A DNA stretch of 64,000 nt from Blastocatellia bacterium (GCA_019695185.1 JAIBAN010000002.1:62001-126000), one strand, 5' to 3'. Numbered from the stretch's first letter, positions 19,501-27,686 are shown. Numbers and translations are program-made. The notes: generated from the sequence alone by a model not told the origin.

Positions 19501-19877
19501 TAATCCGGTGTTGCGTCTTTTGCCAACACCCCCACCGAAACCGCCGGATAGACAACCCCATTCCAACAGAGGACACGCGCTTGCCCGGTTCGTTGATCTT
19601 TTTCGGGCAGCACCCATCCATGAGTCCTGGTTTGGGCTTTGGTTCCCCAAACGGTGACCGTTTCCACCACCACTTCCCGGTATTCGGCCTTTTCAATGGA
19701 GGGAATCGCAGTTTGGAGCACTGACCCCTTCAATGCCTTGACGGATGGCGGAAGCTCAATTGGGGTCTGGGTGGCAGGTGTCGGTTCCTGCCGCCGGGCA
19801 GCACCTTCGATGGTTGAAAAAAAACAAAGACCCAGGAAAAGCGTCATAACGCTTTTCCACATCCCGGAAGACACCAT
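16566..19877 (-). CDS. Large secreted protein of unknown function
   Basis: 1103 residues. A signal peptide is visible (MVSSGMWKSVMTLFLGLCFFSTIEGA, cleavage near AARRQ). The body is mainly helical to about residue 650 with regular 30-40-residue helical spacing, then beta-rich to the end. Residues about 640-740 contain a LARREL-TVTIEP junction between the halves. The last 110 residues resemble a beta-sandwich domain. I recognise no catalytic motif. It is the first gene of a coupled pair with the smaller secreted protein at 15926-16564. A GAGG-like site precedes the ATG. Periplasmic or surface location is inferred from the signal peptide. Confidence 0.65.
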   Translation of the reverse strand: MVSSGMWKSVMTLFLGLCFFSTIEGAARRQEPTPATQTPIELPPSVKALKGSVLQTAIPSIEKAEYREVVVETVTVWGTKAQTRTHGWVLPEKDQRTGQARVLCWNGVVYPAVSVGVLAKDATPDYGGFRGNGKTLLLYCAELVLPANPVGELDSTKRDAVTFESQDVGRLWRLFEQTGANPESVKPSYAMSESLTVSPTEHVPFQIFLLLQCNHPDFEKLATLHWLLWTGGGPGKDGNPGFNDDPFWLLARDLVWSHYDRMLGWHQQGNPEIVREESQWLLTYAPVLAAEARKRGFTPPNPALLETNPVLAWFPFLDRLSQLAEDNQRRLAAPSRNASVALEKGLQSFPDTQTRTAALIADLEQVAARQESQNGGANLGRDPIIQALLAQGEAAIPQLIATVETDRRLTRSVSFRGEYNRARFMVSVAEAAYFVITKVLKADFGPGYELHYGSAEKRAALIERLKSYWNASAGLSPEFRWYQTLADDNAQPEQWLKACDNILEQPPVRVAGRAGKAHSLPVAGDVLRVKENPSVTDLLVKRITALSAKAAQENDGNLQELACQLTLRLARWDGSGARDMLHQQFVFYRAAFGRNVTVPLSLCLSHLSELAKIRMEVGDTEALREYCEWVRTIQPKQASGRLAQLFAPLWRAPQNPLAVAVLDWMLAGADSPWKPFFVPENLDMERVRLVRTPLLGMASFRREVGNMLARRELAGTVTIEPNDTCQVTARSGWTTTGQWTSSDIRQFKIGTKTEFRVCDEFARELAGLGGAPPIELYWPLLKRNQAVAECVLMLKRYGDRFQFSKTQIQSNLTDPAVMTFPLLEQPATATDVAQGNAIFALPRIAKAKPVLTGQVPLQARWSTLKKFPVIMKSVDEQGNPKTEIQFLRDGTVWQAEEIQVGGKTKRFYGLVGPFGLAKVPAEEIEFPGEGALWSPLSKLWEVNLTPPGKTPNGTFFFVEHPEDALQLTLWLRNRSGLDQTAAFPLATAEAQNTVWLAEGMQLNLSYSAAPLTGDERQYLLLDEKRAWEPVPLRLAASGKNTLEARMVQPGSYTEGFSLDLRQVGDFHRAGIYKLSVAFSGKLLGGATGKSWEMYFQVPEGNKN

Positions 19878-19941
19878 GGTTCAACACCTCGTTCAATTCA
19901 AACCGGTTGCTTGTGACGCCGCCAAAACTGACTGGGCTGAA

Positions 19942-20802
19942 TCAGGAAATTTTTTGTTCCGTCACTGCCAGCGCATCCCGCAGCCCTTCGCCAAGCAGGT
20001 TCAAACCAATCAACGTAACGGTCATCAGCAAGCCGGGAAACAAAACCTGCCAGGGGTAAACCGCCAGGGCTGGCACCCCGGCACTGACCAAAGTTCCCCA
20101 ACTGGCCATTGGTGGGCGCACGCCCAATCCTAGGAAGCTGAGAAAGGATTCCTCCAACATCACCGTGGGAATGGTCAAGGTGGAGTAAACCAAAACCGTG
20201 CCCAGCACATTGGGCACCAAATGGAAAAAGACAATCCGGGCGGGAGAGGCCCCCAATGCTACGGCAGCCTCAACAAAGGGCTGGGTTTTGAGTGAAAGCA
20301 CCTGCCCCCGCACAATCCGCGCCATGGTCAGCCAGGAGATGGCCCCCAAGGCGGCATAAAGCAACCACAAATCGTTTCCGAAAAAACTGAACAGGACAAT
20401 CACGACAAAAATGAATGGCAACGCATAGAGCACATCCACCGTTCGCATGAGGAGTGCATCGAGGCGGCCACCGGCGTACCCTGCAATCGCTCCATACAAA
20501 ACACCAATCACTACACTGACTAAGGTGGCAATCAGGCCAACCTGTAACGAAATCCGCCCGCCAACCAGGCACCGGACCAGCACATCACGCCCCAGTTCAT
20601 CCGTCCCGAACCAATGTTCCCAACCGGGAGGCTGATTCAGTTGGGAAAAATCCTGCCGGTCAAACTGATAGCCGGAGCACCACGGACCTGCCACCACCGC
20701 CAGCGAAATCACCAGCACCAAGGTCGCTCCAAAGAGAATTTTGGAGTGGTGTGACCCGTTGCGGTGATAGGTTCCTGACAGAAAGGCAGACTCGGAAATC
20801 AT
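19942..20802 (-). CDS. ABC transporter permease, DppC/OppC type
   Basis: 286 residues with six membrane helices. The N-terminal segment ends in GTDELGRDVLVRCLVGGRISLQVG, the OppC-N signature. The ATPase-contacting EAA loop is EAAVALGASPARIVFFHLVPNVL. The C-terminal helix region has LNLLGEGLRDAL. These permeases pair with a DppB-type partner, two ATPases and a solute-binding protein to import peptides, nickel or related solutes. Only the DppB-type partner (22644-23654) is nearby, and a peptidase-like gene separates the two. The 21-bp gap to that gene suggests one operon. Confidence 0.92.
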   Translation of the reverse strand: MISESAFLSGTYHRNGSHHSKILFGATLVLVISLAVVAGPWCSGYQFDRQDFSQLNQPPGWEHWFGTDELGRDVLVRCLVGGRISLQVGLIATLVSVVIGVLYGAIAGYAGGRLDALLMRTVDVLYALPFIFVVIVLFSFFGNDLWLLYAALGAISWLTMARIVRGQVLSLKTQPFVEAAVALGASPARIVFFHLVPNVLGTVLVYSTLTIPTVMLEESFLSFLGLGVRPPMASWGTLVSAGVPALAVYPWQVLFPGLLMTVTLIGLNLLGEGLRDALAVTEQKIS

Positions 20803-20823
20803 GAAACTGGGGTCTCCAGGCGA

Positions 20824-22620
20824 TTATTGACTGCTTGTTCCGGTTTCCGTTTTTTTCCGGGAAAGGCGGTTCAGTTCGGCCACGGCAAAATCATATTCAA
20901 CAAAAGTTTTGGTGCCATGGTCCCGAACCCATTCCAGATGTTCGACCGCAACTGCTGTTTCACCATTCAAAGATAAATCAAGTCCAACGTAGGCATGGGC
21001 TTCGGTCAACTGGTCATTGTCCTTGGCCTGTTTGAGCAACTCAGCGGCAGTGATTTCTTTTTTGAGGTATTTGAAAACAGGAACCGGCCAGTCATCCGGT
21101 TTGAGGTTGGTCAGAGCCTCATTGAGAATGTTGGCAGCCGGAACCATACGCTGCGCCTGACGGTATCCCAAATGAGCAGTCAGCGCCATGTACGGGGCGG
21201 ATTCATCATCCCATCCTTTGCGTTGAATATAGGTGGCACCGTAAATGGCAGCCAGATTGCCCTCTCCCCGCTGCACATGCAGGTTGCTCAAAGCCCGGAG
21301 CGGCAATAAATTCAGCGGGGCCAGACTCAGGCTTTTTTTGAACGCCTCGATTGCCTTTTCCTCATTTCCCAAAGCCTTTTGGAAAAGGCCAAAGCTGTAT
21401 TGCAGGTGGGGAACATTGGGATTGATTTCCAACGCCTTATGAAAGGCAGCCAAGGCCGGTTCCGGCTTTCCCGCCTGAAGCAGCAAGCGGGCAAGCTGAA
21501 AATGCGCCAGATGACTTTGGGGATTTTTGGAAACGGCGTTTTCAAAGCACTTCTCTGCTTCACTGTTCCGGTCCTGCAAAAGGTGCAAGCGCCCCATTGA
21601 ATAATGCGCCGAGGCAAGATTGGAGTCGCGTTGGAGAGCTTCCGCAAAATGGGCCTGGGCTTCCGGATAACGTCGTTGCATTAACAACAAGTCTCCCAAA
21701 ACCACTTTGACTTCAGCTTCAGAGAGCGTGCGCAACGTGGTTTCTTTGGCGAAATCAAGCTCAGACTTGAAGGAGTAGGTAATGTAAGGAAACGTGAACA
21801 AATGAGCGTATTGCCGCAACTCTTCTTCCATGCCCCGATAATCAGTCTGAAACGATTCCCGAAAGAGTTGTTCCAACGGCACATTGGAGTTAAGTCGTCC
21901 GAGAAACTGAACCAATTGCGGTTGCCGTTTCCCGTTGTTTCCCAACATCAAATAATGAACCAAAGCCCAGGACTGCGCATAAAACAATCCTGCCCGGCTT
22001 CCTTCGTTGTACTGCGGTGACTTGCGATTGACTTGAAACAACTCGGCGAGCGGGAACAAGGTTTTTTCCCGTAAGCGCTGCACATGTTCGTCAATCAGTT
22101 GGCCAATCAAGGCTTTCTGGCCGTCTTCCCGAGTATCAAACGAACTGTAGAATTCAGCCAGCCCTTCATTGAGCCAAACCGGAGGACGCGGAATATTGTT
22201 ATTGATAACAAAATGCGTGTATTCGTGAAAAATGACGGAAGAACGTGACCCTTGCTCTGCTCCGGCAAACAGAGCAATGTAGTTCCCCTCATTGGAGGGG
22301 ATGAAATATCCTGCCACATTATCGCGGGTTTTTCCCTTGTACAGCGGCGCATAGTCGTGAAACGACTCTTGGTCCTTGAATAACACAACAGTGGTTGGGA
22401 CCGGGGTGACAAGCTGCGCCTTATTGAGAATGATTCCCAGAACGTGCCGAAACTGCTCCAGTTTGACGGCCATTTTCTGCAAATCCTTCTCGCTTCCGTT
22501 CCCCACTACCAGAAAGTTTTTGGATTGCACACTCCGCCATGTCTCTTTGGCCGAAGCGGTTGACACCCCCAGCAACAACAGGCACACGACCAGCGCGGCC
22601 AAATTTCGCAGTACCATCAT
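20824..22620 (-). CDS. TPR protein with gluzincin-like metallopeptidase domain (DUF1570-like)
   Basis: 598 residues. There is a signal peptide (MMVLRNLAALVVCLLLLGVSTASA). Residues 30-270 form a peptidase MA-like domain with the zinc motif HEYTH (about residue 131) and a downstream Glu in WLNEGLAEFYSS, the gluzincin arrangement. Residues about 295-560 hold seven or more TPR units. The family is usually annotated DUF1570; catalysis is plausible because His, Glu and the third ligand are all present. It sits between the two permease genes with 21- and 23-bp gaps, so it is cotranscribed with them and may process a peptide handled by the transporter. AAGGAG lies 12 bases upstream. Confidence 0.82.
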   Translation of the reverse strand: MMVLRNLAALVVCLLLLGVSTASAKETWRSVQSKNFLVVGNGSEKDLQKMAVKLEQFRHVLGIILNKAQLVTPVPTTVVLFKDQESFHDYAPLYKGKTRDNVAGYFIPSNEGNYIALFAGAEQGSRSSVIFHEYTHFVINNNIPRPPVWLNEGLAEFYSSFDTREDGQKALIGQLIDEHVQRLREKTLFPLAELFQVNRKSPQYNEGSRAGLFYAQSWALVHYLMLGNNGKRQPQLVQFLGRLNSNVPLEQLFRESFQTDYRGMEEELRQYAHLFTFPYITYSFKSELDFAKETTLRTLSEAEVKVVLGDLLLMQRRYPEAQAHFAEALQRDSNLASAHYSMGRLHLLQDRNSEAEKCFENAVSKNPQSHLAHFQLARLLLQAGKPEPALAAFHKALEINPNVPHLQYSFGLFQKALGNEEKAIEAFKKSLSLAPLNLLPLRALSNLHVQRGEGNLAAIYGATYIQRKGWDDESAPYMALTAHLGYRQAQRMVPAANILNEALTNLKPDDWPVPVFKYLKKEITAAELLKQAKDNDQLTEAHAYVGLDLSLNGETAVAVEHLEWVRDHGTKTFVEYDFAVAELNRLSRKKTETGTSSQ

Positions 22621-22643
22621 AAAATGTGAAAACTCCTTGCCAA

Positions 22644-23654
22644 TTAACGGGAAATTTCATGCCGGATTCTGGGATCCACCCAGGCTGTCACGACATCCGT
22701 TACCAGATTGGCAACCAGAATCAGAACAGCAGTCACAATCACAATTCCCATCACAACGGTGTAATCGCGGGCGGTGGCGGCTTCGATGAAAAAACTCCCC
22801 AGACCGGGAATGACAAAGAGACGTTCAACCACAACCGTCCCTCCGAGCAAAAACGCGAGAACCGGCCCGGAAAAGGAAATCACCGGCAGCACGGCATTGC
22901 GGAGCGCATGCCGCAGCACAATCACGGCTTCGCGCAGTCCTTTGGCGCGGGCCGTGCGGATGTAATCCGCCTGCAAGGCAGCCGCCATGCCGTCACGGGT
23001 CAATCGGGCTATGATGGCGGTATAGGCCAGACTGAGCGTCAGCACCGGCAAAATCAAATGCCGCACTCCGCCCCAACGGGCTGGCGGCAACCAATACCAA
23101 GTCAACGAAAACAGAAGCACCAGCACCGGCCCCAGCACAAACGCCGGAACCGACACAGCAACCGTCGTCAAAAGAAAAACCAGTCGGTCAAGCCCGGAGT
23201 TTTGCCGCACGGCAGCCCCAACCCCCAGAGCCAGCCCAACCGTCAGGGCCAGTGCAAATGAAATTGCTCCCAAAATGGCCGAATAGGGAAAATGCTCAAA
23301 GATGATGTCGCCCACCCGGCGGCCTTCGTAACGGGTTGAAGGCCCCAGGTCACCCCGCGCAATGGAACTCACATAGTTCCAATATTGGTTATTGACGCCG
23401 TTCCAGCGAAAAGTCAGGCGGGTCAGCCAGGAAGTTGGTTGCTCCAGAGTCTGTGGCTCAAGCAGCGTTACAAAAAATATCGGTTTGTCCAGCCCATACT
23501 GCCGATTCAAAGACTCCACCACTTCCGGTGAAAAGGTTCGGGAATTGACAAACGGACTTCCGGGCGCGCTCCGCATCAGAAAAAAGGATGCCGTGACCAC
23601 CAGCAATGTGATGGGAAGAATGGTCAGCAGGCGGAGGAGGATAAAGCGAAGCAT
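22644..23654 (-). CDS. ABC transporter permease, DppB/OppB type
   Basis: 336 residues with six membrane helices. The first helix and the following LNRQYGLDKP segment fit DppB/OppB. An insertion around residues 70-100 (LTRFRWNGVNNQYWNY) is longer than in enterobacterial DppB. The EAA loop is RTARAKGLREAVIVLRHALRNAVLPVIS, and the last segment contains VTDVVTAWVDPRIR, a classic ending. It is the partner of the permease at 19942-20802. No Shine-Dalgarno sequence is seen; instead a GGTTCAG array starts eight bases before the ATG. Confidence 0.92.
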   Translation of the reverse strand: MLRFILLRLLTILPITLLVVTASFFLMRSAPGSPFVNSRTFSPEVVESLNRQYGLDKPIFFVTLLEPQTLEQPTSWLTRLTFRWNGVNNQYWNYVSSIARGDLGPSTRYEGRRVGDIIFEHFPYSAILGAISFALALTVGLALGVGAAVRQNSGLDRLVFLLTTVAVSVPAFVLGPVLVLLFSLTWYWLPPARWGGVRHLILPVLTLSLAYTAIIARLTRDGMAAALQADYIRTARAKGLREAVIVLRHALRNAVLPVISFSGPVLAFLLGGTVVVERLFVIPGLGSFFIEAATARDYTVVMGIVIVTAVLILVANLVTDVVTAWVDPRIRHEISR

Positions 23655-23661
23655 GATTTCG

Positions 23662-23809
23662 GGTTCAGGGTTCAGCGTTCAGGGTTCAGCGTTCAGGGTT
23701 CAGGGTTTTCGAATAACTGAAAAATTGAAGGATTGAACGGGGAGATAATTGTCCATTGTCCATTGTCCATATATCCATTCAAAAGACCCTGAACCCTGGA
23801 CCCTGTTCC
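23662..23809. repeat. Composite repeat element, left copy (before dppB, after fic)
   Basis: Six GGTTCAG/CGTTCAG heptamers (23662-23703), a core starting GGTTTTCGAATA (23704-23715), three TTGTCCA heptamers (23749-23769), and three inverted CTGAACC-like heptamers (23789-23809) that touch the Fic stop codon at 23810. The core and internal order recur at 24650-24740. Confidence 0.88.
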
Positions 23810-24616
23810 TCAAAGTTTCCCTCCTGAAAGGGATTGCCACTCGTCAAAAGTGCGGGTCAGAGCACGCGCAAACAACTCGACGCCGGGCTGGGTTATCATC
23901 TGAAAGGCATATCCCAGAGTTTCCTGATACACCGGTCGGTCGTCAGGCAGCAAAATCAAGGGCGGGTAACCGCCACGCAACAGATAAAAGCTGGCCAGAA
24001 GACGCACCAACCGGTTGTTGTGGGCGGCAAACGGCTGCAAATCCAGCAACCGCAAGTGAAAGAGGGTGGCTTGTTCCACCGGATGGATTTCCGCAAAGGC
24101 ATCCGTCGTGAACCAGTCAAGTGCCATTTCCAGCAGTTTGGGCAAGGCAAAGGCCACTGCTGGTTGGTGGGTTTCAATTTGCGGCACTCCGGCAACAGTG
24201 CGAAACATTTCCGTCTTGGGAACGGTTTTGCGCCCGGTGGTCAACCGGAAAAAATGATGAATGTCATCTTCCGTCAAAGGGTCGCGCTCACCTGAAGGCA
24301 AGGTTTCAGCCCGTGCCTGCAAAGCCTGCCACGCTTCACGCAAGGCCAGAGCTTCAGCCTGGAAGGCCACTGAAGCTGTTTGTGAAGCTGCGTCTCCGGC
24401 AGTAAACCATTGGGCAATTTGTTCGCGGGTTATCTCAGGATGGTCAAAATGGAGTGCACCGTAGGTTGCTTCCACCTCGGTCCATAATCCCACCGCTGCC
24501 CGGTGTATAGGTGTGAGCGTTTGGGCCTGCCATGCCTTTTTCTTTGTATCCAGGGCAGCAGTCCAATGTGAAGAAGGATGGTAGGAATCTCCGTAATTCG
24601 GCAAAATTGGTAACAT
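23810..24616 (-). CDS. Fic-fold protein with degenerate catalytic motif
   Basis: 268 residues. The Fic core helix reads LDLQPFAAHNNRLVRLL (about residues 192-208), followed by LRGGYPPL. In active Fic AMP-transferases this motif is HPFxx(G/D)(N/K)GRxxR. Here the catalytic His is Gln (CAG) and the glycines are His and Asn, while Arg and the second Arg remain. An N-terminal helix with WTEVEATYGA resembles the inhibitory (S/T)xxxE(G/N) helix. AMPylation is therefore unlikely by the known mechanism; a binding role or altered chemistry is possible. No antitoxin gene is adjacent. The gene is bracketed by two direct copies of a repeat element and lacks a visible ribosome site. Confidence 0.78.
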   Translation of the reverse strand: MLPILPNYGDSYHPSSHWTAALDTKKKAWQAQTLTPIHRAAVGLWTEVEATYGALHFDHPEITREQIAQWFTAGDAASQTASVAFQAEALALREAWQALQARAETLPSGERDPLTEDDIHHFFRLTTGRKTVPKTEMFRTVAGVPQIETHQPAVAFALPKLLEMALDWFTTDAFAEIHPVEQATLFHLRLLDLQPFAAHNNRLVRLLASFYLLRGGYPPLILLPDDRPVYQETLGYAFQMITQPGVELFARALTRTFDEWQSLSGGKL

Positions 24617-24626
24617 AAAAGTTTAG

Positions 24627-24740
24627 CGTTCAGGGTTTCGGGGTTTCGGGGTTTTCGAATACCAGAAAATTTGAAATCTTGCATGGGACTTTGATTGTTC
24701 ATTGTCTATTGTCCATTCAGAAGCCCCTGAAACCCTAGCC
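24627..24740. repeat. Composite repeat element, right copy (before fic)
   Basis: Degenerate CGTTCAG/GGTTTCG units (24627-24657), the same 12-bp core GGTTTTCGAATA (24650-24661), three TTGTTCA/TTGTCTA/TTGTCCA heptamers (24695-24715), an ATTCAGAAG segment and a CCCTGAAACCC right arm. It is a diverged direct copy of 23662-23809. Confidence 0.82.
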
Positions 24741-24882
24741 CTTTGGCCCCTCTTTTTGCAAACCCTCTTCCCTCTCGACCGGGATTGATATAGACGCTGA
24801 CCACTTTTTTTCGCTACAGTGCGGGTTCTCTCGCGCACACCTCACAGCACGCTCACATTATCCACCTTCAAGGAGCTTTTCC

Positions 24883-26637
24883 ATGCACCTGTCGAGATTG
24901 TTTGGCCGGTATGCGGCTGGGTTACTGGTTTTGGGGTTATTGACCGGATTTCTGCCCAATCTGGCACAAAACCGACGGGTTCCCCCGACAGCTTCAACTG
25001 CCCTCAAAGTAACCGGCCCAGCCAAACCGAAATTGATTCTGACGATTGTGGTTGACCAGTTTCGGAATGATTATCTCTCCCGCTTTGGCGATTTGTACTC
25101 AGAAAATGGCTTTCAACGGCTCGTAAAGAACGGTGCTTATTTCACGAATGCCCATTACCTGCATGCCTGTACCTATACAGCATGTGGGCATGCGGTCATT
25201 TTGTCGGGTTCGGTTCCGGCCATGACCGGTATTATTGGAAATCAGTGGTTTGAGCGTGAATCGGGACTGCCGGTCACCAGTGTGACCGATGCCCGTTTTA
25301 TGGGACTTCCTTCCGGGCGCGGAGGTGCCCCAACCCGCCTGTTGGTGACGACGCTGGGTGACCAGATGCGCATGAACTCCAATTATCGGTCAAAGGTGAT
25401 TGGCATTTCCCTTAAAGACCGAAGCGCCATGTTGCCAGTGGGGAAAAGCGCCAATGCCGCCTACTGGTTTGATACTGCCGGAGGCAATATGCAAACCAGC
25501 GCCTACTATATGGACAGCCTGCCACCCTGGGTCACCGCTTTTAATGCCCGCAAATATGCTGACAGTTATTTTGGCAAAACCTGGGAACGCCTGCTGCCCG
25601 AAGCCGTCTATAACCGCTCCGACCGGGATGACGCACCCTATGAAGGAAAGTTCGCCGGAGACAGCAACAAATTCCCCCATGTGATTACCGGCGGAGGCAC
25701 CCAGCCCGGCCCCAAATATTACGACGATTTCACCAAAACCCCATGGGCAAATGACCTTCAGGTTGATTTTGCCGAAGCCGCCATTGAAAACGAACAACTG
25801 GGGCAGGACGATGACACGGACCTCCTGTCCGTCAGCTTTTCGGCGTTTGATATTTTGGGACATGCCTTTGGTCCGTTCAGCCAGGAAATGGAGGATATGG
25901 CTCTCCGCACGGACCTGGCAGTGGCTCGCTTGCTTGACGTGGTGGATAAAAAAGTGGGACTGGCCAACACCCTGGTGGTTTTCACTGCCGACCACGGAGC
26001 GGCACCTGTTCCGGAATATGCTCAGGAAAAGAAAATGGGAGGCCGGCGCATCAAGGAACTGGATGTGATGGATGCCGTCACCAAAGCCCTCAATGCCGCC
26101 TACGGCCAGGGAACCTGGATTTCCGATGTGCAAAACGGCTCCGTCTATCTCAACCTGGAAACCATTCAAGCCAAAAAGCTGGACCGGAGCACGGTCGAAC
26201 GGTTGGCGGGTGAAACAGCGCTCAAAGTTCCCGGTGTGGCCACCTATTTTACCCGTACTCAAATGCTCAACGGGCCTTTGCCGCCAACTGAGATTGCCCG
26301 GCGCGTGGCGGCGGCGTTCCATCCCCACCGCAGCGGCGATGTGTATTTGGTTCCCGAACCATATTCATTTTTTGAGGAACCGCAGGTCCGTTTAAGCACC
26401 ACCCACGGCACGCCCTACAGCTATGATACCCATGTGCCTGTCATTCTGATGGGGCGGGGTCTGAAACCGGGACAGTACCAAACAGCCAGTTCTCCGGCGG
26501 ATATTGCCCCCACCCTGGCCACTCTTTTGAATGTGGAGGCTCCCAGCGGAACTGTCGGACGGGTGCTCAATGAAGCCCTGGAAACGGAACCCCTGCCTGC
26601 CAAAGCCCTGGCCCCGAAAGCGAAGGGCCGGCGTTGA
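24883..26637 (+). CDS. PafA-like alkaline phosphatase / nucleotide pyrophosphatase family protein
   Basis: 584 residues with a signal peptide (about 1-29, ending NLAQN). The alkaline phosphatase superfamily metal site is visible: LILTIVVDQFRNDYLSRF with the first Asp, the nucleophile Thr in HACTYTACGHAVILSG, VSFSAFDILGHAFGP, and VVFTADHGAAPVPE, plus a late HVPVILMG. The length and THAC-like nucleophile environment fit PafA, the zinc-dependent phosphate-irrepressible phosphatase found in Bacteroidota and Acidobacteriota. It would release phosphate from monoesters in the periplasm. AAGGAG is seven bases before the ATG. A basic C-terminal tail ends the protein. Confidence 0.88.
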   Translation: MHLSRLFGRYAAGLLVLGLLTGFLPNLAQNRRVPPTASTALKVTGPAKPKLILTIVVDQFRNDYLSRFGDLYSENGFQRLVKNGAYFTNAHYLHACTYTACGHAVILSGSVPAMTGIIGNQWFERESGLPVTSVTDARFMGLPSGRGGAPTRLLVTTLGDQMRMNSNYRSKVIGISLKDRSAMLPVGKSANAAYWFDTAGGNMQTSAYYMDSLPPWVTAFNARKYADSYFGKTWERLLPEAVYNRSDRDDAPYEGKFAGDSNKFPHVITGGGTQPGPKYYDDFTKTPWANDLQVDFAEAAIENEQLGQDDDTDLLSVSFSAFDILGHAFGPFSQEMEDMALRTDLAVARLLDVVDKKVGLANTLVVFTADHGAAPVPEYAQEKKMGGRRIKELDVMDAVTKALNAAYGQGTWISDVQNGSVYLNLETIQAKKLDRSTVERLAGETALKVPGVATYFTRTQMLNGPLPPTEIARRVAAAFHPHRSGDVYLVPEPYSFFEEPQVRLSTTHGTPYSYDTHVPVILMGRGLKPGQYQTASSPADIAPTLATLLNVEAPSGTVGRVLNEALETEPLPAKALAPKAKGRR

Positions 26638-26693
26638 GGAGATTTGATTTGTTTGTTGCTCGCTCTGAGTTTCTGAAGAAAGGGATGTGAGTT

Positions 26694-27464
26694 ATGGGTT
26701 ATGTGAAGTATGAAGCGATTCGGTACGAAGTTGCGGATGCAGTTGCAACTCTGACCATGAATCGCCCGGACAAACGGAACGCCTTAAATGACACGACCTT
26801 GCATGAATTGCTTGATGCGCTGGAGGCAGCCCATGCGGATTCAACCGTCCGGGTGGTGGTGCTGGCCGGTGCTGGCAAGGATTTTTGTGCCGGAGCAGAT
26901 CTTTCCGCCCTTGAAAAAATCGCCAGTGCCGGCACGCTTGAAAATCTGGCCGATGTCCAGAGTTTTGTGAATCTGTTCATTGCCATGCGCCAGCTTCCCA
27001 AGCCGATTGTGGCCAAAGTCCAGGGCCGGGCACTGGCCGGAGGCTGCGGACTGGCGACCGCCTGCGACCTGATTGTGAGCACGCAGAGCGCCCAATTCGG
27101 CTATCCGGAAGTCAAAATCGGTTTTATTCCGGCGATGGTGATGGCGATTTTGCGGCGGAACATCAGCGAAAAACGGGCTTTTGAGTGGATGGCCATCGGT
27201 GACCCAATTTCGGCTGCCGAAGCCCAGGGTTACGGCTTGGTCAACCAGGTTTTTGCCGACGAGGGGTTTGAAACCAAAGTGGGAGAATATGTTTCGACCC
27301 TGGCTTCGCGCAGTGCCTCGGCACTTCATCTGATGAAAAAACTGCTTTACCACATGGACGGCATGTCCTTTGAAACAGCGCTTCGTTCAGGCGCTGACCT
27401 CAATGTGCTGTGCCGGACGACGGCTGACTGTCAGGCTGGGGTGGCAAAATTCTTAAAGAAATAG
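26694..27464 (+). CDS. Enoyl-CoA hydratase/isomerase family protein, LiuC-like
   Basis: 256 residues, full length for a crotonase. The oxyanion-hole segments are KDFCAGADLSAL and RALAGGCGLATACDL. The catalytic Glu corresponding to E164 of rat crotonase is present in YPEVKIGFIPA, while the position of E144 is Gly (GGCGL). This single-Glu pattern matches methylglutaconyl-CoA hydratase (LiuC, leucine breakdown) and some isomerases more than classical enoyl-CoA hydratase. AAAGGGATG precedes the ATG. No other leucine-degradation gene is nearby, so the pathway is not certain. The TAG stop runs directly into a GGTTCAG array. Confidence 0.88.
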   Translation: MGYVKYEAIRYEVADAVATLTMNRPDKRNALNDTTLHELLDALEAAHADSTVRVVVLAGAGKDFCAGADLSALEKIASAGTLENLADVQSFVNLFIAMRQLPKPIVAKVQGRALAGGCGLATACDLIVSTQSAQFGYPEVKIGFIPAMVMAILRRNISEKRAFEWMAIGDPISAAEAQGYGLVNQVFADEGFETKVGEYVSTLASRSASALHLMKKLLYHMDGMSFETALRSGADLNVLCRTTADCQAGVAKFLKK

Positions 27465-27603
27465 GGTTCAGGGTTCAGGATCTTTTTAATTGAGAATTGA
27501 GAATTGAGAGTTGAGAGTTGAAAGCCAATTCACAATATCGATCCTTCTGATAGGCGAAACCCCTGAACCCTAACCCCTGAACCCTGAACCCTGAACCCTG
27601 AAC
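27465..27603. repeat. Nested GGTTCAG and AATTGAG repeat element
   Basis: Two GGTTCAG units (27465-27478) start immediately after the TAG stop. Then come five AATTGAG/AGTTGAG units (27488-27522), followed by a right arm of CCTGAAC units (27562-27603, five units and one 6-bp variant) inverted relative to the first array. Confidence 0.9.
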
Positions 27604-27611
27604 GACGGTTC

Positions 27612-27639
27612 TTGCATTGTTTTGCTGCCGTGCTAGACT
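27612..27639 (+). promoter_or_regulatory. Possible sigma-70 promoter of the FHA gene
   Basis: TTGCAT (27612-27617) and TAGACT (27634-27639) are separated by 16 bases, about 48 bases upstream of the ATG at 27687 and just after the repeat element. Confidence 0.4.
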
Positions 27640-27686
27640 GTGCGAACCCTGCCAGGGAAACCTTCTTGATTTTTCATGAGTACGCT

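Noticed and set aside
23810-24616. Fic toxin-antitoxin module
   Set aside because: The catalytic His is absent and no antitoxin gene is adjacent.
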